A stretch of 64,000 bases of DNA from Pseudomonas sp. CFII64 (GCF_000416235.1 NZ_ATLO01000047.1:62001-126000), one strand, 5' to 3'. Positions 46,663 through 57,796 are shown, counted from the stretch's first letter. Numbers and translations: made by a program. Notes: generated by a model not told the origin, from the sequence alone.

Positions 46663-47002
46663 TGAAGCGCTGCGCAACCATCTGGCTCAACGCCAAAAGG
46701 AGCCGAAAGTGCGATTTGTCGCCGGTACTGTCGCCACTTTGTCGCCACGCTCAAAGGCAGACAAGGCAAAAGTTGTCGCCGGTGTCGCCGGTGTCGCCAC
46801 CCTCCATAGAACTATCACCTCGACGACCTCCATTATCCAATGGTTGGAAGAGCAGGGCGCGCATCTTTACGTCACCGACAACACGCTGTGTTTTCGCCCG
46901 ACTGATTGGGCTCAGTTCGCGATTGTAAGTGCGCACTGGCGAGCCCTTTTGCATGATCTCGCAGCAGCCGATCAGGAACAGAAAAATGGCTCGGGTCGGT
47001 AA
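46649..47002 (+). CDS. Small island protein with repeat-encoded VAGVAGVA
   Basis: A 117-aa protein overlapping the DUF3987 gene by 14 nt. N-terminus MFNLDEALRNHLAQRQ, a middle part FVAGTVATL and KVVAGVAGVATL written by GGCGACA-type heptamers on the opposite strand, and a C-terminal domain TSIIQWLEEQGAHLYVTDNT, LCFRPTDW. It overlaps the following recombinase gene by 17 nt. Unknown function; the C-terminus could be a DNA-binding or adaptor domain. Confidence 0.7.
   Translation: MFNLDEALRNHLAQRQKEPKVRFVAGTVATLSPRSKADKAKVVAGVAGVATLHRTITSTTSIIQWLEEQGAHLYVTDNTLCFRPTDWAQFAIVSAHWRALLHDLAAADQEQKNGSGR
46715..46796. repeat. Iterated TGTCGCC motifs, cluster 2
   Basis: Within the 46649-47002 gene: TTGTCGCCGG, CTGTCGCCAC, TTGTCGCCAC, then TTGTCGCCGGTGTCGCCGGT and a further GTCGCCACC. 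This is the complement of the cluster 1 heptamers. Confidence 0.75.
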
Positions 47003-47966
47003 GCGAGCAGGGCGCAATTTCGGCTTCGGTCGCCAGCTCAGCTATGCCGGACCGCAAGCACTGAAAGACCTGTTTGGCGACGGCCATTTTGCTACCGTCA
47101 AAGCCCATAGTGATCGCTGGCAGGCCTTCGTGCGTTGGTGTCTATCCGAGGAAGGGCCGAGGCTCAATGATGCGCGACAGATCGACCGCGAAGTCCTAAT
47201 GCGGTACGCCGTCCACGTGCGGGAGCAGGTGGATCAGGGCAACGTCGGCATTGCCACCGCGCAGAACCGACTGTCCAGCGTGAACCGAACGATGGCTGCG
47301 CTGCGCGGTGATCAATACGTCAAAATCCCGAGTCCAAGTAAGGCGCTTGGCTTGCAGCGCTCAAGCGTGCGTAGTGAGGCGCCACAAGGCCAAGACCGTG
47401 TACAGGTCAGGCTGATTGCGCAAGCGCTGTCAGAGCGACAGCAACTGAGGGTGAGTGCCATCGTGCTCCTCGCTCGGGAGACCGGCATGCGCCTGCGTGA
47501 AGCGATCTTGGCGGACTTGCCCCGGCTGCAACGTGAGGCTCGGCAACTGGGCAAGATCAATATCCAGGACGGCACCAAAGGCGGTCGATCAGGCGCATCG
47601 GCACCGCGTTGGATTGCGGTCACGGATCAAGTTCGTGGCGCCCTCGACAGGGCCAGCGAGGCCTCACCCAAGGGCAGTCGGAATCTGTTAACACCTGATG
47701 AAAGCTACAAAGATTTCTTACAGACAATCGTACGACCGGCGCGGGACATCATGCATGAGCATGGATTGAAAGGCTTTCATGAACTGCGGGCGGCTTACGC
47801 CTGTGAGCGCTATGAACAACTGACCGGCTTCTCCGCGCCCATCAATGGCGGTCGTGGTCAACGAGAGGATCGAGCACTCGATCAGCGTGCACGTCAGCAG
47901 ATCAGCCACGAGTTAGGGCATAACCGCATCGACGTGGTGAGTGCCTACATCGGAGGTCGTCGATGA
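46986..47966 (+). CDS. Tyrosine recombinase (integrase domain protein)
   Basis: A 326-aa site-specific recombinase. SAM-like N-terminal domain (about residues 15-110), catalytic domain with Arg in LLARETGMRLREAILADL (about 165-182), HELRAAYA (HxxR box, about 262) and ISHELGHNRIDVVSAYIGG (His and nucleophile Tyr, about 302-320). The start is ATG 46986 (MARVGKRAG). It is not of the P4 type and is coupled to the replication gene by overlaps, so its role may be resolution or a second mobility reaction rather than integration at ssrA. Confidence 0.8.
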   Translation: MARVGKRAGRNFGFGRQLSYAGPQALKDLFGDGHFATVKAHSDRWQAFVRWCLSEEGPRLNDARQIDREVLMRYAVHVREQVDQGNVGIATAQNRLSSVNRTMAALRGDQYVKIPSPSKALGLQRSSVRSEAPQGQDRVQVRLIAQALSERQQLRVSAIVLLARETGMRLREAILADLPRLQREARQLGKINIQDGTKGGRSGASAPRWIAVTDQVRGALDRASEASPKGSRNLLTPDESYKDFLQTIVRPARDIMHEHGLKGFHELRAAYACERYEQLTGFSAPINGGRGQREDRALDQRARQQISHELGHNRIDVVSAYIGGRR

Positions 47967-48232
47967 AGTCCGAGTTCGATATGGCGTTGTTTCTGAACCC
48001 CGTGCTCAAAGGTGCGCATGCCACGCGGCAGCGGCATATCAGGCAGGCAGAAAGGATGCACGAGGCGATTCGTGAGCGCTGGAGTTGTGCGACCCCTTGG
48101 TCCTGGAAGGAAAAGCACACCAGATGGTTTTTAGAGCACTACCTGCGTTGCTCAGCACCAGCGACCATCTATTACTATGAGTTAACAGCAGAGCTGATCC
48201 GCCGCAGAAGGGCGCAACTCGTGGTTCTCTGA
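47963..48232 (+). CDS. Small protein coupled to recombinase
   Basis: An 89-aa protein whose ATGA overlaps the recombinase stop by 4 nt. Basic and helical: RQRHIRQAERMHEAIRERW, TPWSWKEKHTRWFLEHYLRC, YYYELTAELIRRRRAQ. It resembles the SAM-like N-terminal arm-binding part of a recombinase, so it may be a partner that binds DNA for the upstream enzyme. Unknown family. Confidence 0.65.
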   Translation: MKSEFDMALFLNPVLKGAHATRQRHIRQAERMHEAIRERWSCATPWSWKEKHTRWFLEHYLRCSAPATIYYYELTAELIRRRRAQLVVL

Positions 48233-48249
48233 TAGATCTTTAAGCGTGA

Positions 48250-48292
48250 GCCCCTAAGTATGGGAATGCGGAGCCTTCCCATACTTAGGGGC
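48250..48292. terminator. Perfect 17-bp hairpin after the DUF3987 operon
   Basis: GCCCCTAAGTATGGGAA and TTCCCATACTTAGGGGC are exact inverse complements around a 9-nt loop. No T tract follows, so classical termination is doubtful. It lies between two convergent units (DUF3987 operon and integrase). Confidence 0.6.
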
Positions 48293-48378
48293 TTGGCCGA
48301 AGAAGCGCAGGCATGCGGCTGATTTAGCGACAGTCGCCACTTCAGTCGTCCTGCTGCACGGCACGAATTGTCGCCTGC

Positions 48379-49635
48379 TCAGCGTATCGGCACGACGTTA
48401 CGGTCCCTGGTTTGATTGATGGCGGATGCCGACAGGCTGCCGGTGGCTGCCTTCTGGATATGTTCACTCCACCAGGCCATCATCGGACGCCGGCGTTCGA
48501 TGTAATCCGCCCGGTTGTAGGCGCTTCGAACTTCGTCTTTATCGACATGCGCCAGCGCGACTTCGATTAGCTCCGGATCCCATCCATGCTCATTCAGAAT
48601 CGTGCTGGCCATGGCGCGCATGCCGTGGCTGACTAAGCGGTCCTGAAAGCCCATTCGTTTTAATGCCATGTTGGCTGTCTGGCTATTCGCGTGGGTGCGC
48701 GGATTTCTATCTGACGGGAACACATATTCCCTGTGGCCGCTATGGGGCTTAAGCGTCTCCAATAACGAGAGTGCATGTTCGGTCAGCGGGATTGTGTGCG
48801 GACGACGCTTTTTCATTCGCTCCGGAGGGATGGTCCAGATGCGTTTGTCGAAGTCGATGTCTGCCCATCGAGTGGTGGCCGCCTCGGCAGGGCGTGTCAT
48901 GGTATGAAGTTGCCATTCGATCAGGCAGCGGGTCGTCCGCTTAATGCTGGCGTTCGCGATTTCCATCATGAGCTCCGGTAGCTCATCAGGAGGTAGCGCG
49001 GCCATATTCTCTTTCTTGGGTTTCTTGAACACCGCTCGAATGCCGCTGAGAGGGTTGGCAAAGATCATTCCGGCGTTGACGCCGTAGGTCATGATCTCGT
49101 TAAGGCGCTGGCTCACTCGCTTAACCGTCTCGAGGCTGCCTTTGGCCTCAATCGGGCGAAGCAGCTTGATGACCATCGGGGCGTTCACTTCCGATAGCGG
49201 CGTTGATTTCATGCTTGGAAATACATGCAGTGTGAGCGATCGCCAGATGTCTTCGGCATACGCGGGCGTGACGGAATCCTTCTTCAATTCGAACCAGGCT
49301 GTGGCCACATTTTCGAACGTGTGTTCCGTTTCCGCCCGTTTGGCTTCCAGCAGCTCATTGCGTTGAGCTTTTGGGTCGATGCCCTGTGCAAGCAGCTCTC
49401 TGGCCTCAACGGTTTTCTTCCTCGCTTGCGCAAGAGAAACCTCGGGATAAGAGCCGAGTGCCATGTTGATTCGATTTTTGGTGACGGGATGCCGGTAGTT
49501 GAAATTCCACTGCATCGAGCGATTGACCCTGACTCGCAGTTGGAGCCCATCGCCATCGGTGAGGACGTAATCCTTGTCTTTCGGTTTGACCGCCTTGAGC
49601 TGGCGGTCGGAGAGGCGGGTGGTTTGAGCGCGCAT
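48379..49635 (-). CDS. P4-type phage integrase
   Basis: A 418-aa tyrosine recombinase with the DUF4102 N-terminal arm-binding domain (LSDRQLKAVKPKDKDYVLTD, then GDGLQLRVRV; residues 1-90), a core-binding domain (about 100-190), and a catalytic domain with TMTRPAEAATTRWADID (Arg), HGMRAMASTILNEHG (HxxR), VALAHVDKDEVRSAYNR (His/Tyr). It reads toward the island interior and starts 188 nt from the tmRNA 3' end, the standard arrangement for integration at ssrA. Paired GGAATACC sites and one inverted site lie just upstream of its start, so integrase binding may also repress its own promoter. Confidence 0.92.
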   Translation of the reverse strand: MRAQTTRLSDRQLKAVKPKDKDYVLTDGDGLQLRVRVNRSMQWNFNYRHPVTKNRINMALGSYPEVSLAQARKKTVEARELLAQGIDPKAQRNELLEAKRAETEHTFENVATAWFELKKDSVTPAYAEDIWRSLTLHVFPSMKSTPLSEVNAPMVIKLLRPIEAKGSLETVKRVSQRLNEIMTYGVNAGMIFANPLSGIRAVFKKPKKENMAALPPDELPELMMEIANASIKRTTRCLIEWQLHTMTRPAEAATTRWADIDFDKRIWTIPPERMKKRRPHTIPLTEHALSLLETLKPHSGHREYVFPSDRNPRTHANSQTANMALKRMGFQDRLVSHGMRAMASTILNEHGWDPELIEVALAHVDKDEVRSAYNRADYIERRRPMMAWWSEHIQKAATGSLSASAINQTRDRNVVPIR

Positions 49636-49659
49636 GAGAAGTACTCCATGACACCTTTT

Positions 49660-49709
49660 GGTATTCCCAAGATTAGCGCCGGGTAGCCGGGAATACCATT
49701 GGGAATACC
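49660..49709. promoter_or_regulatory. Integrase arm-type sites, right end
   Basis: GGTATTCC (49660-49667, inverted) and two direct GGAATACC copies (49690-49697, 49702-49709, 12-nt period). The direct pair recurs at 26919-26938. Situated between the integrase start and ssrA. Confidence 0.6.
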
Positions 49710-49785
49710 AAATCGGCTGGAACTCAAAAAACCTAGAAAGCCTTCCATAGCCCTGAAACCCCCGTATTTACTGGATTGCAGGCAC

Positions 49786-49811
49786 AAAAAAAGACGTCCG
49801 TGGACGTCTTT
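49786..49811 (-). terminator. ssrA terminator
   Basis: AAAGACGTCC / GGACGTCTTT stem followed on the minus strand by a T run, 12 nt beyond the tmRNA 3' end. It lies on the island side of the insertion point, so the element carries a replacement terminator for ssrA. Confidence 0.85.
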
Positions 49812-49822
49812 AGATGATCAAA

Positions 49823-50211
49823 TGGTGGAGCCGGGGGGATTTGAACCCCCGTCCGCCAGTACTCCGCTGTCGGTCCTACATGCTTAGCCGTGTCTATTGA
49901 GTTAACCCTCAGCCGCCCGACGGGCAGGGTGCATTGGGCGAGTTGTGTAAGTTTTAGCCGCTTCGTCCACAACGTACTGCACGGCGATTCTGTTCTATAT
50001 GACAATCACGTTGGGTTTACAGACATCCCCTAGTGATTGCTGGAGCCGAAGCTACCAGAAGTGCGGGCTAGGCTGCTTACGCAGCTAGTTGAGCACCGTA
50101 GTTTTCGTCATTGGCAACTATAAGTAGTTGCAACAGTGGATTTACGACTTCTGTTACCAAGTCGGCATGCACCTAAAGTTTCGCAACCGGCGTCGAATCC
50201 TAAACGGCCCC
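49823..50211 (-). ncRNA. ssrA: tmRNA
   Basis: 389-nt transfer-messenger RNA that rescues stalled ribosomes with SmpB (gene at 57865). The 5' end GGGGCCGTTTAGGATTCGAC and 3' end GGCTCCACCA form the tRNA-like acceptor; the T-arm GGGGTTCAAATCCCC is intact. The resume codon GCC is at 50115-50113 and the tag reads ANDENYGAQLAA with TAA at 50079-50077. The 3' end is the island attachment site, and the full acceptor/T-arm sequence is preserved, so the gene remains functional. Confidence 0.96.
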
Positions 50212-50290
50212 AGTTGACTGCTTTCGCAGTCAGGTCGCGGAGTGTACTCCAGTGAAGGAGGCTCGTCGACCTTTTGACGCGGTTGGAACT

Positions 50291-50314
50291 ACGGCCAGCC
50301 GCTGGGCTGGCCGT
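50291..50314 (-). terminator. Hairpin downstream of small secreted protein gene
   Basis: ACGGCCAGCC and GGCTGGCCGT form a 10-bp stem with a 4-nt loop just past the stop of the 50325 gene. T content after it is low. Confidence 0.5.
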
Positions 50315-50324
50315 TTCAGGCGTG

Positions 50325-50609
50325 TTACTTGGCGCCTTCGCTGCCCGAACCGATGTTTTTCAGCGCGGTGATTTGCTTGGTGGTGAGCTCGATACAGGTC
50401 TTCTCGTCACCTTTGGCTTTTGCGGCGGCGGCTTCGTTATAGGACTTCTCGAGATCCCTTTTTGCGTCAGCGCTCATGTTGGTGTTCGAAGAAGCCTGGG
50501 CATCCTTGATGGTCTGCAGATTCGCACCACACAGATCATCGGCGGCGAATACCGGGGAACCCAACAGTGCAGCGGTGAGGAACAATCCAGTCAGTGCTGT
50601 GCGCTTCAT
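50325..50609 (-). CDS. Small exported protein
   Basis: A 94-aa protein with a signal peptide ending at VFA-ADD (about residue 22). The mature part is a helical domain with two cysteines (DDLCGANLQTIKDAQ, DEKTCIELTTKQITAL) that may pair in the periplasm. The start is ATG 50609, preceded by AAGGAG at ideal spacing; the longer reading adds 27 untypical residues. Function unknown. Confidence 0.83.
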   Translation of the reverse strand: MKRTALTGLFLTAALLGSPVFAADDLCGANLQTIKDAQASSNTNMSADAKRDLEKSYNEAAAAKAKGDEKTCIELTTKQITALKNIGSGSEGAK

Positions 50610-50785
50610 GTGTATCTCCTTGAGCCTGTGGACTCGGTATGGCCGGTCTATGAGGCCGATGTCCGAGGTCTGTCGATAACCCCCATTCATTTGCGGGGCT
50701 TAAACAAACTGACTGTGCTGAAACGCAGGGGTTCTATTTATTTTCGCGATCATGTGAAAAAGCCACATTACGCTCAAAAAGCAAC

Positions 50786-50807
50786 AAAAAGGGGCGATTG
50801 CCGCCCC
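50786..50807 (-). terminator. Terminator of the lactate operon
   Basis: GGGGCG and CGCCCC stem with a T5 run on the minus strand, about 11 nt after the stop of the D-lactate dehydrogenase gene. Confidence 0.75.
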
Positions 50808-50817
50808 AGTGTCGTGA

Positions 50818-53628
<2,811 letters not shown>

Positions 53629-53697
53629 GCGGTCTTCCTCAGGAAGTCAGGTTCGGGCGCCGCGGCTTCTGGCGAGCCGCGTGCGTGGGTGCAGGGC

Positions 53698-54843
53698 TCA
53701 GGCGCCCAGTTCACGGACGAGTGAGTCGCGAGATATCTCGCTGATGGATTTGGCCCCGGTCAGCACCATGGCCACGCGCATTTCCTTTTCAAACAGGTCG
53801 AGCAGATTCTTCACTCCTGCCTCGCCATGGGTCGCCAAGGCATAAAGGAACGCGCGTCCGATCAGCACGGCATCGGCACCCATAGCGATCATTCGCACGA
53901 CATCCAGGCCGCTGCGAATGCCGGAATCGGCGAGGATCTTCAGGTCGCCCTTCACGGCGTCGGCAATCGCCGGCAAGGCGCGGGCACTGGACAGCACGCC
54001 GTCGAGCTGGCGGCCGCCATGGTTGGAAACAATAATGCCGTCAGCGCCAAATCTCACTGCGTCCCGAGCGTCTTCGGGGTCCAGGATGCCTTTGATGAGC
54101 ATCGGTCCGTCCCAGGTTTCGCGGATCCACTCCAGATCCTTCCATGAAATCGACGAATCGAAATTCGCCCCCAGCCAGCCGATATAGTCGGCCAGGCCCG
54201 TAGGCGCGCCGAGGTAGGCCGAGATGTTGCCCAGGTCATGCGGGCGACCTTTGATGCCAACGTCCCAGGCCCACTGTGGGTGAGCCATGGCTTGCAGAAT
54301 CCGCCGCTGCGGGCCGTTCGCGCCGCTCATGCCGTGATGGGCGTCGCGGTAACGGGCACCCGGCACCGGCATGTCGACGGTGAACACCAGCGTCTTGACG
54401 CCGGCGGCCTTGGCTCGCTCCAGCGCATTGCGCATGAAGCCGCGGTCTTTGAGCACGTAGAGCTGAAACCAGATGGGACGGTCGATGGCCGGCGCGACTT
54501 CTTCGATGGGGCAGACCGAGACGGTGGACAAGGTGAATGGAATGCCCTTGGCCGCCGCCGCACGGGCGGCCTGCACTTCACCGCGTCGGGCGTACATCCC
54601 GCACAGTCCGATGGGCGCCAGCGCAACCGGCATGCTCATGCTTTCGCCGAACAACGTGGTTTGTAGGCTCAGCTCTGACATGTTCTTCAGGACGCGCTGG
54701 CGCAGGGCAATGCTGGCCAGGTCCGACACGTTGTGGCGCAGGGTGTGTTCGGCGTAAGCGCCACCGTCAGCGTAGTGAAACAGGAACGGCGGCAGCTTGC
54801 GTTGCGCTGCGGCACGATAATCAGTAGAGGCGGAAATGATCAT
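53698..54843 (-). CDS. lldD: L-lactate dehydrogenase (FMN)
   Basis: A 381-aa FMN-dependent alpha-hydroxyacid dehydrogenase, membrane-associated and quinone-reducing. Features are ASTDYRAAAQRKLPPFLFHY at the N-terminus, the FMN-binding APIGLCGMYARRGE, and the catalytic His in SNHGGRQLDG, then DSGIRSGLDV and GRAFLYAL. The start is ATG 54843 (MIISAS), as in E. coli LldD. Middle gene of the lactate operon. Confidence 0.94.
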   Translation of the reverse strand: MIISASTDYRAAAQRKLPPFLFHYADGGAYAEHTLRHNVSDLASIALRQRVLKNMSELSLQTTLFGESMSMPVALAPIGLCGMYARRGEVQAARAAAAKGIPFTLSTVSVCPIEEVAPAIDRPIWFQLYVLKDRGFMRNALERAKAAGVKTLVFTVDMPVPGARYRDAHHGMSGANGPQRRILQAMAHPQWAWDVGIKGRPHDLGNISAYLGAPTGLADYIGWLGANFDSSISWKDLEWIRETWDGPMLIKGILDPEDARDAVRFGADGIIVSNHGGRQLDGVLSSARALPAIADAVKGDLKILADSGIRSGLDVVRMIAMGADAVLIGRAFLYALATHGEAGVKNLLDLFEKEMRVAMVLTGAKSISEISRDSLVRELGA

Positions 54844-54920
54844 GGGCTCTCGCAATCTCTTGTAAATAGCCTGGTAAGTAGCGGCCAGGCGCGCATTGGC
54901 GCACCCGGCGCTCGTCTTAT

Positions 54921-56618
54921 TTAGTGCACCAGCATGCCGGTGAACCAGTAGGCCTGGGCGTAGGTAATGCAGCCGACGATGGTGGCGAAGAACAAGCTGT
55001 GTTTGAGAGTAAACCGGAACAGGTCCGATTCCTTGCCCACCAGCCCGGTGGCTGCGCACGCCACTGCAATGGATTGCGGCGAGATCATCTTGCCGGTCAC
55101 GCCACCGCTGGAGTTGGCCGCAACCATCAGCACATCACTGACACCGATCTGGTGCGCAGTCGTGGCCTGCAACGAACCGAACAGCGCGTTCGCGGACGTG
55201 TCGGAACCGGTCAGGAATACGCCCAGCCAGCCGAGGAACGGCGAGAAGAACGGGAAGGCCGCGCCAGTCCCGGCCAATACCAGCGCCAAGGTGGACGACA
55301 TGCCCGAGTAGTTCATGACGAAGGCGAAGGCCAGCACCATGCCGATGGACACGATGGCCCAGCGCAGTTCCTTCAAGGTTTCCTTGAAAGTGGTCAGACC
55401 AGTGCCGGCGCTGATCTTCAGCACGATCATCGACAGGATCGCCGAGAACAGAATGGCCGTACCGGACGCTGCAATCAGATCGAACTTGTAGACGGCTGGC
55501 ATCGCTGTCGCCTTGGCAACAATCGGTGCGCCTTTCATCACCAGTTGGTCAAGGTGCGGAATGGCGAAGTTCATGGTCCAGGCCTGCATCGCGCCACCGG
55601 CGGCGAACATGGCCTTGAACGGTTTGAGGGTCCAGATAGTGACCATGACCGTCAGGATCAGGAACGGCGACCAGGCTTTGAGGATCTGCCCCAAGGTGTA
55701 CGGGGATTTGACCGAAGAGCGTGGCTGACCGAAACCGCCCGGATTGCCCAGCATTGCCGCGCCGCCAGCGGTGGCGACCACAAACTCGGAATCGGCTGCG
55801 CGCTGTGGCTGCCAGACCTTGAGGAACAGGGTCAGGGAAACCAGGCTAACGAGTGCCGAGGTGATGTCCGGCAGTTCAGGGCCGATATAGTTGGACGTCA
55901 GGTACTGAGTGATCGCGAAGCTCAAGCCTGCCACCAGCGCAGCTGGCCAGGTTTCCTTGACGCCGCGCAGGCCGTCCATCATGAACATCAGCCAGAACGG
56001 TACGAACAGCGACAGCAGCGGCAGTTGCCGACCGGCCATGGCGCCGATCTTGAAAGGATCGATCCCGGAGACCTGACCGGCAACGATGATCGGAATACCC
56101 AGCGCGCCGAACGCAACCGGTGCGGTGTTGGCGATCAGGCACAAGCCGGCCGCGTACAGCGGATTCAGCCCCAGGCCGACCAGCAGCGCAGCGGTAATGG
56201 CCACAGGTGCGCCGAAACCGGCTGCACCTTCCAGGAACGCACCGAAGCAGAAGCCGATCAGCAGCACTTGCAGACGTTGGTCATCGGTAATGGACATGAC
56301 CGAGCTGCGGATGATCTCGAACTGGCCGCTCTTGACGGTCAGTTTGTAGAGAAAAACCGCTGCCACAATGATCCAGGCAATGGGCCACAAGCCATACGCG
56401 AAGCCATATCCGGCGGCCGCGAGGGCCATGTCAGCTGGCATCTGGAAAGCGAAAATCGCCACAAGCACTGACAACGCCAGCGTGATACTGCCCGCGATAT
56501 GACCTTTGAGGCGAAACACCGCCAAGGCCAGAAAGAAGAACACGATCGGGATGAGTGCGGCGGCGGCGGAAAGGCCGAGGCTGCCCAGAGGGTTATAGAG
56601 TTGTTGCCAGGTCTGCAT
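54921..56618 (-). CDS. lldP: L-lactate permease
   Basis: A 565-aa inner-membrane lactate:H+ symporter with about 12-14 helices. Signatures: QTWQQLYNPLGSLGLSAAAA at the N-terminus, FCFGAFLEGAAGFGAPVAIT (about residues 120-140) and GSDTSANALFGSLQ with NSSGGVTGKMISPQSIA near the C-terminus. First gene of lldP-lldD-dld, behind the LldR operator. Confidence 0.94.
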   Translation of the reverse strand: MQTWQQLYNPLGSLGLSAAAALIPIVFFFLALAVFRLKGHIAGSITLALSVLVAIFAFQMPADMALAAAGYGFAYGLWPIAWIIVAAVFLYKLTVKSGQFEIIRSSVMSITDDQRLQVLLIGFCFGAFLEGAAGFGAPVAITAALLVGLGLNPLYAAGLCLIANTAPVAFGALGIPIIVAGQVSGIDPFKIGAMAGRQLPLLSLFVPFWLMFMMDGLRGVKETWPAALVAGLSFAITQYLTSNYIGPELPDITSALVSLVSLTLFLKVWQPQRAADSEFVVATAGGAAMLGNPGGFGQPRSSVKSPYTLGQILKAWSPFLILTVMVTIWTLKPFKAMFAAGGAMQAWTMNFAIPHLDQLVMKGAPIVAKATAMPAVYKFDLIAASGTAILFSAILSMIVLKISAGTGLTTFKETLKELRWAIVSIGMVLAFAFVMNYSGMSSTLALVLAGTGAAFPFFSPFLGWLGVFLTGSDTSANALFGSLQATTAHQIGVSDVLMVAANSSGGVTGKMISPQSIAVACAATGLVGKESDLFRFTLKHSLFFATIVGCITYAQAYWFTGMLVH

Positions 56619-56809
56619 GTGGGTGGCCCCTAATTATTTTTGGTTAGGCCTGGCGTTCCATGTCCACGTACGCGGCTTCGATTAGACGTTATTCCAGCAA
56701 CGTCTTGTCGACAGTGACGAACGAATCACAGGGACAACCAGCTCAAGCCTTTCGCGCGAAAGGTCTTGCAGCGCTGAAGAGCTTACTCGTCAAAACGCTG
56801 GCATTGGCT

Positions 56810-56826
56810 AATTGGTAATACCAATT
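56810..56826. promoter_or_regulatory. LldR operator
   Basis: AATTGGTAATACCAATT, a perfect 17-bp palindrome with the TGGT-N3-ACCA core of FadR-family GntR regulators, in the divergent space between lldP and lldR. Predicted to be bound by LldR and released by lactate. Confidence 0.75.
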
Positions 56827-57020
56827 TACAATGACTAAGCGCTAGGGTAAAAGCCTTGGCCGTGGTGTGTCAATTTGCCGTACTACGACTTTGGTCGGAT
56901 GCGGCTGGAAAAACAGCCCTGATGGGGTTATTCCAGCTGCATCTGGCAGGTGTCGAGTCGACGGTAATCAGCCAGAATAGGCGGCCCCGGCATGTGCTCG
57001 GGGCGGTGAAGCGAGGATTT

Positions 57021-57788
57021 ATGGGCTTTGATCAGGTGCGTCAGCGCCGTTTGTCCGACGATATTGTCGAGCAGCTGGAAAGAATGATTCTTGAAGGCAC
57101 GTTGAAATCCGGAGGGCGTCTGCCCGCCGAGCGTGCGCTTGCTGAACAATTTGGTGTGTCCCGCCCCTCATTGCGCGAGGCGATCCAGAAGCTCACGGCC
57201 AAGGGGCTGTTGATCAGCCGCCAGGGCGGCGGCAATTACGTGGTGGAAAATCTGGGGTCGACCTTCAGTGATCCTTTGCTGCATCTGCTGGAAAGCAGCC
57301 CGGATGCCCAGCGCGATTTACTGGAGTTCCGGCACACCCTGGAAGCGTCCTGTGCGTATTACGCTGCGATTCGCGCCACCGACGTGGATCGCGAACGCTT
57401 GCGGATGGCGTTCGAAGCGCTTCAGGATTGCTACTCAAGAGAGGGCGAAGTCAGTCGTGTTGAAGAAAGCGCGGCCGATGCCAGCTTTCACCTGGCGATT
57501 GCCGAAGCCAGCCACAACGCCGTGTTACTGCATACGATTCGCGGGTTGTTCGATCTGCTCAAACGCAACGTCTTGATCAATATCGGCGGGATGTACAAAC
57601 AGCGCACGGAAACCCGGGACATGCTGATCAGTCAGCATCGCGAGCTGTATCTGGCGATCATCGAAGGCCGTGGCGAAGACGCGCGGGAGGTGTCCAGCCG
57701 GCATTTGCTGTATGTGCAGGAGGTGTTGGAGGAAGTGCGTCAACAAGTACAGCGCACCGCTCGGGCAGAGCGGCGCAACGGGATGTGA
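57021..57788 (+). CDS. lldR: Lactate-responsive regulator, GntR/FadR family
   Basis: A 255-aa repressor. N-terminal winged HTH (about residues 8-75: RRLSDDIVEQLERMILEGTL, then RLPAERALAEQFGVSRPSLR, GLLISRQGGGNYV) and a C-terminal FCD ligand domain (about 95-220) with metal-binding histidines in FHLAIAEASHN and ISQHRELYLAI. The start is ATG 57021 with GAGG upstream; the longer frame is not family-like. Divergent from lldP and its likely controller. Confidence 0.88.
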   Translation: MGFDQVRQRRLSDDIVEQLERMILEGTLKSGGRLPAERALAEQFGVSRPSLREAIQKLTAKGLLISRQGGGNYVVENLGSTFSDPLLHLLESSPDAQRDLLEFRHTLEASCAYYAAIRATDVDRERLRMAFEALQDCYSREGEVSRVEESAADASFHLAIAEASHNAVLLHTIRGLFDLLKRNVLINIGGMYKQRTETRDMLISQHRELYLAIIEGRGEDAREVSSRHLLYVQEVLEEVRQQVQRTARAERRNGM

Positions 57789-57796
57789 ACAATCAC

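Larger units (their letters stand above)
26840..49825. mobile_element. Genomic island integrated at ssrA
   Basis: About 23 kb bounded on the right by the tmRNA 3' end and a P4-type integrase, and on the left by matching GGAATACC arm sites. Contents: Avs-like NTPase, recombinase remnant, DnaG-like/RT/nitrilase fusion, small unknown operon, DUF3987 replication operon with a second tyrosine recombinase. Codon and base composition change several times inside, the RT gene being clearly AT-rich, so the cargo was gathered in steps. No conjugation genes are seen, so it would need a helper to move. The exact left end is uncertain by about 250 nt. Confidence 0.75.

Noticed and set aside
54924..56471. 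515-aa plus-strand ORF opposite lldP
   Set aside because: Antisense shadow: extremely His/Gln/Arg-rich, while the minus strand is a full-length lactate permease.
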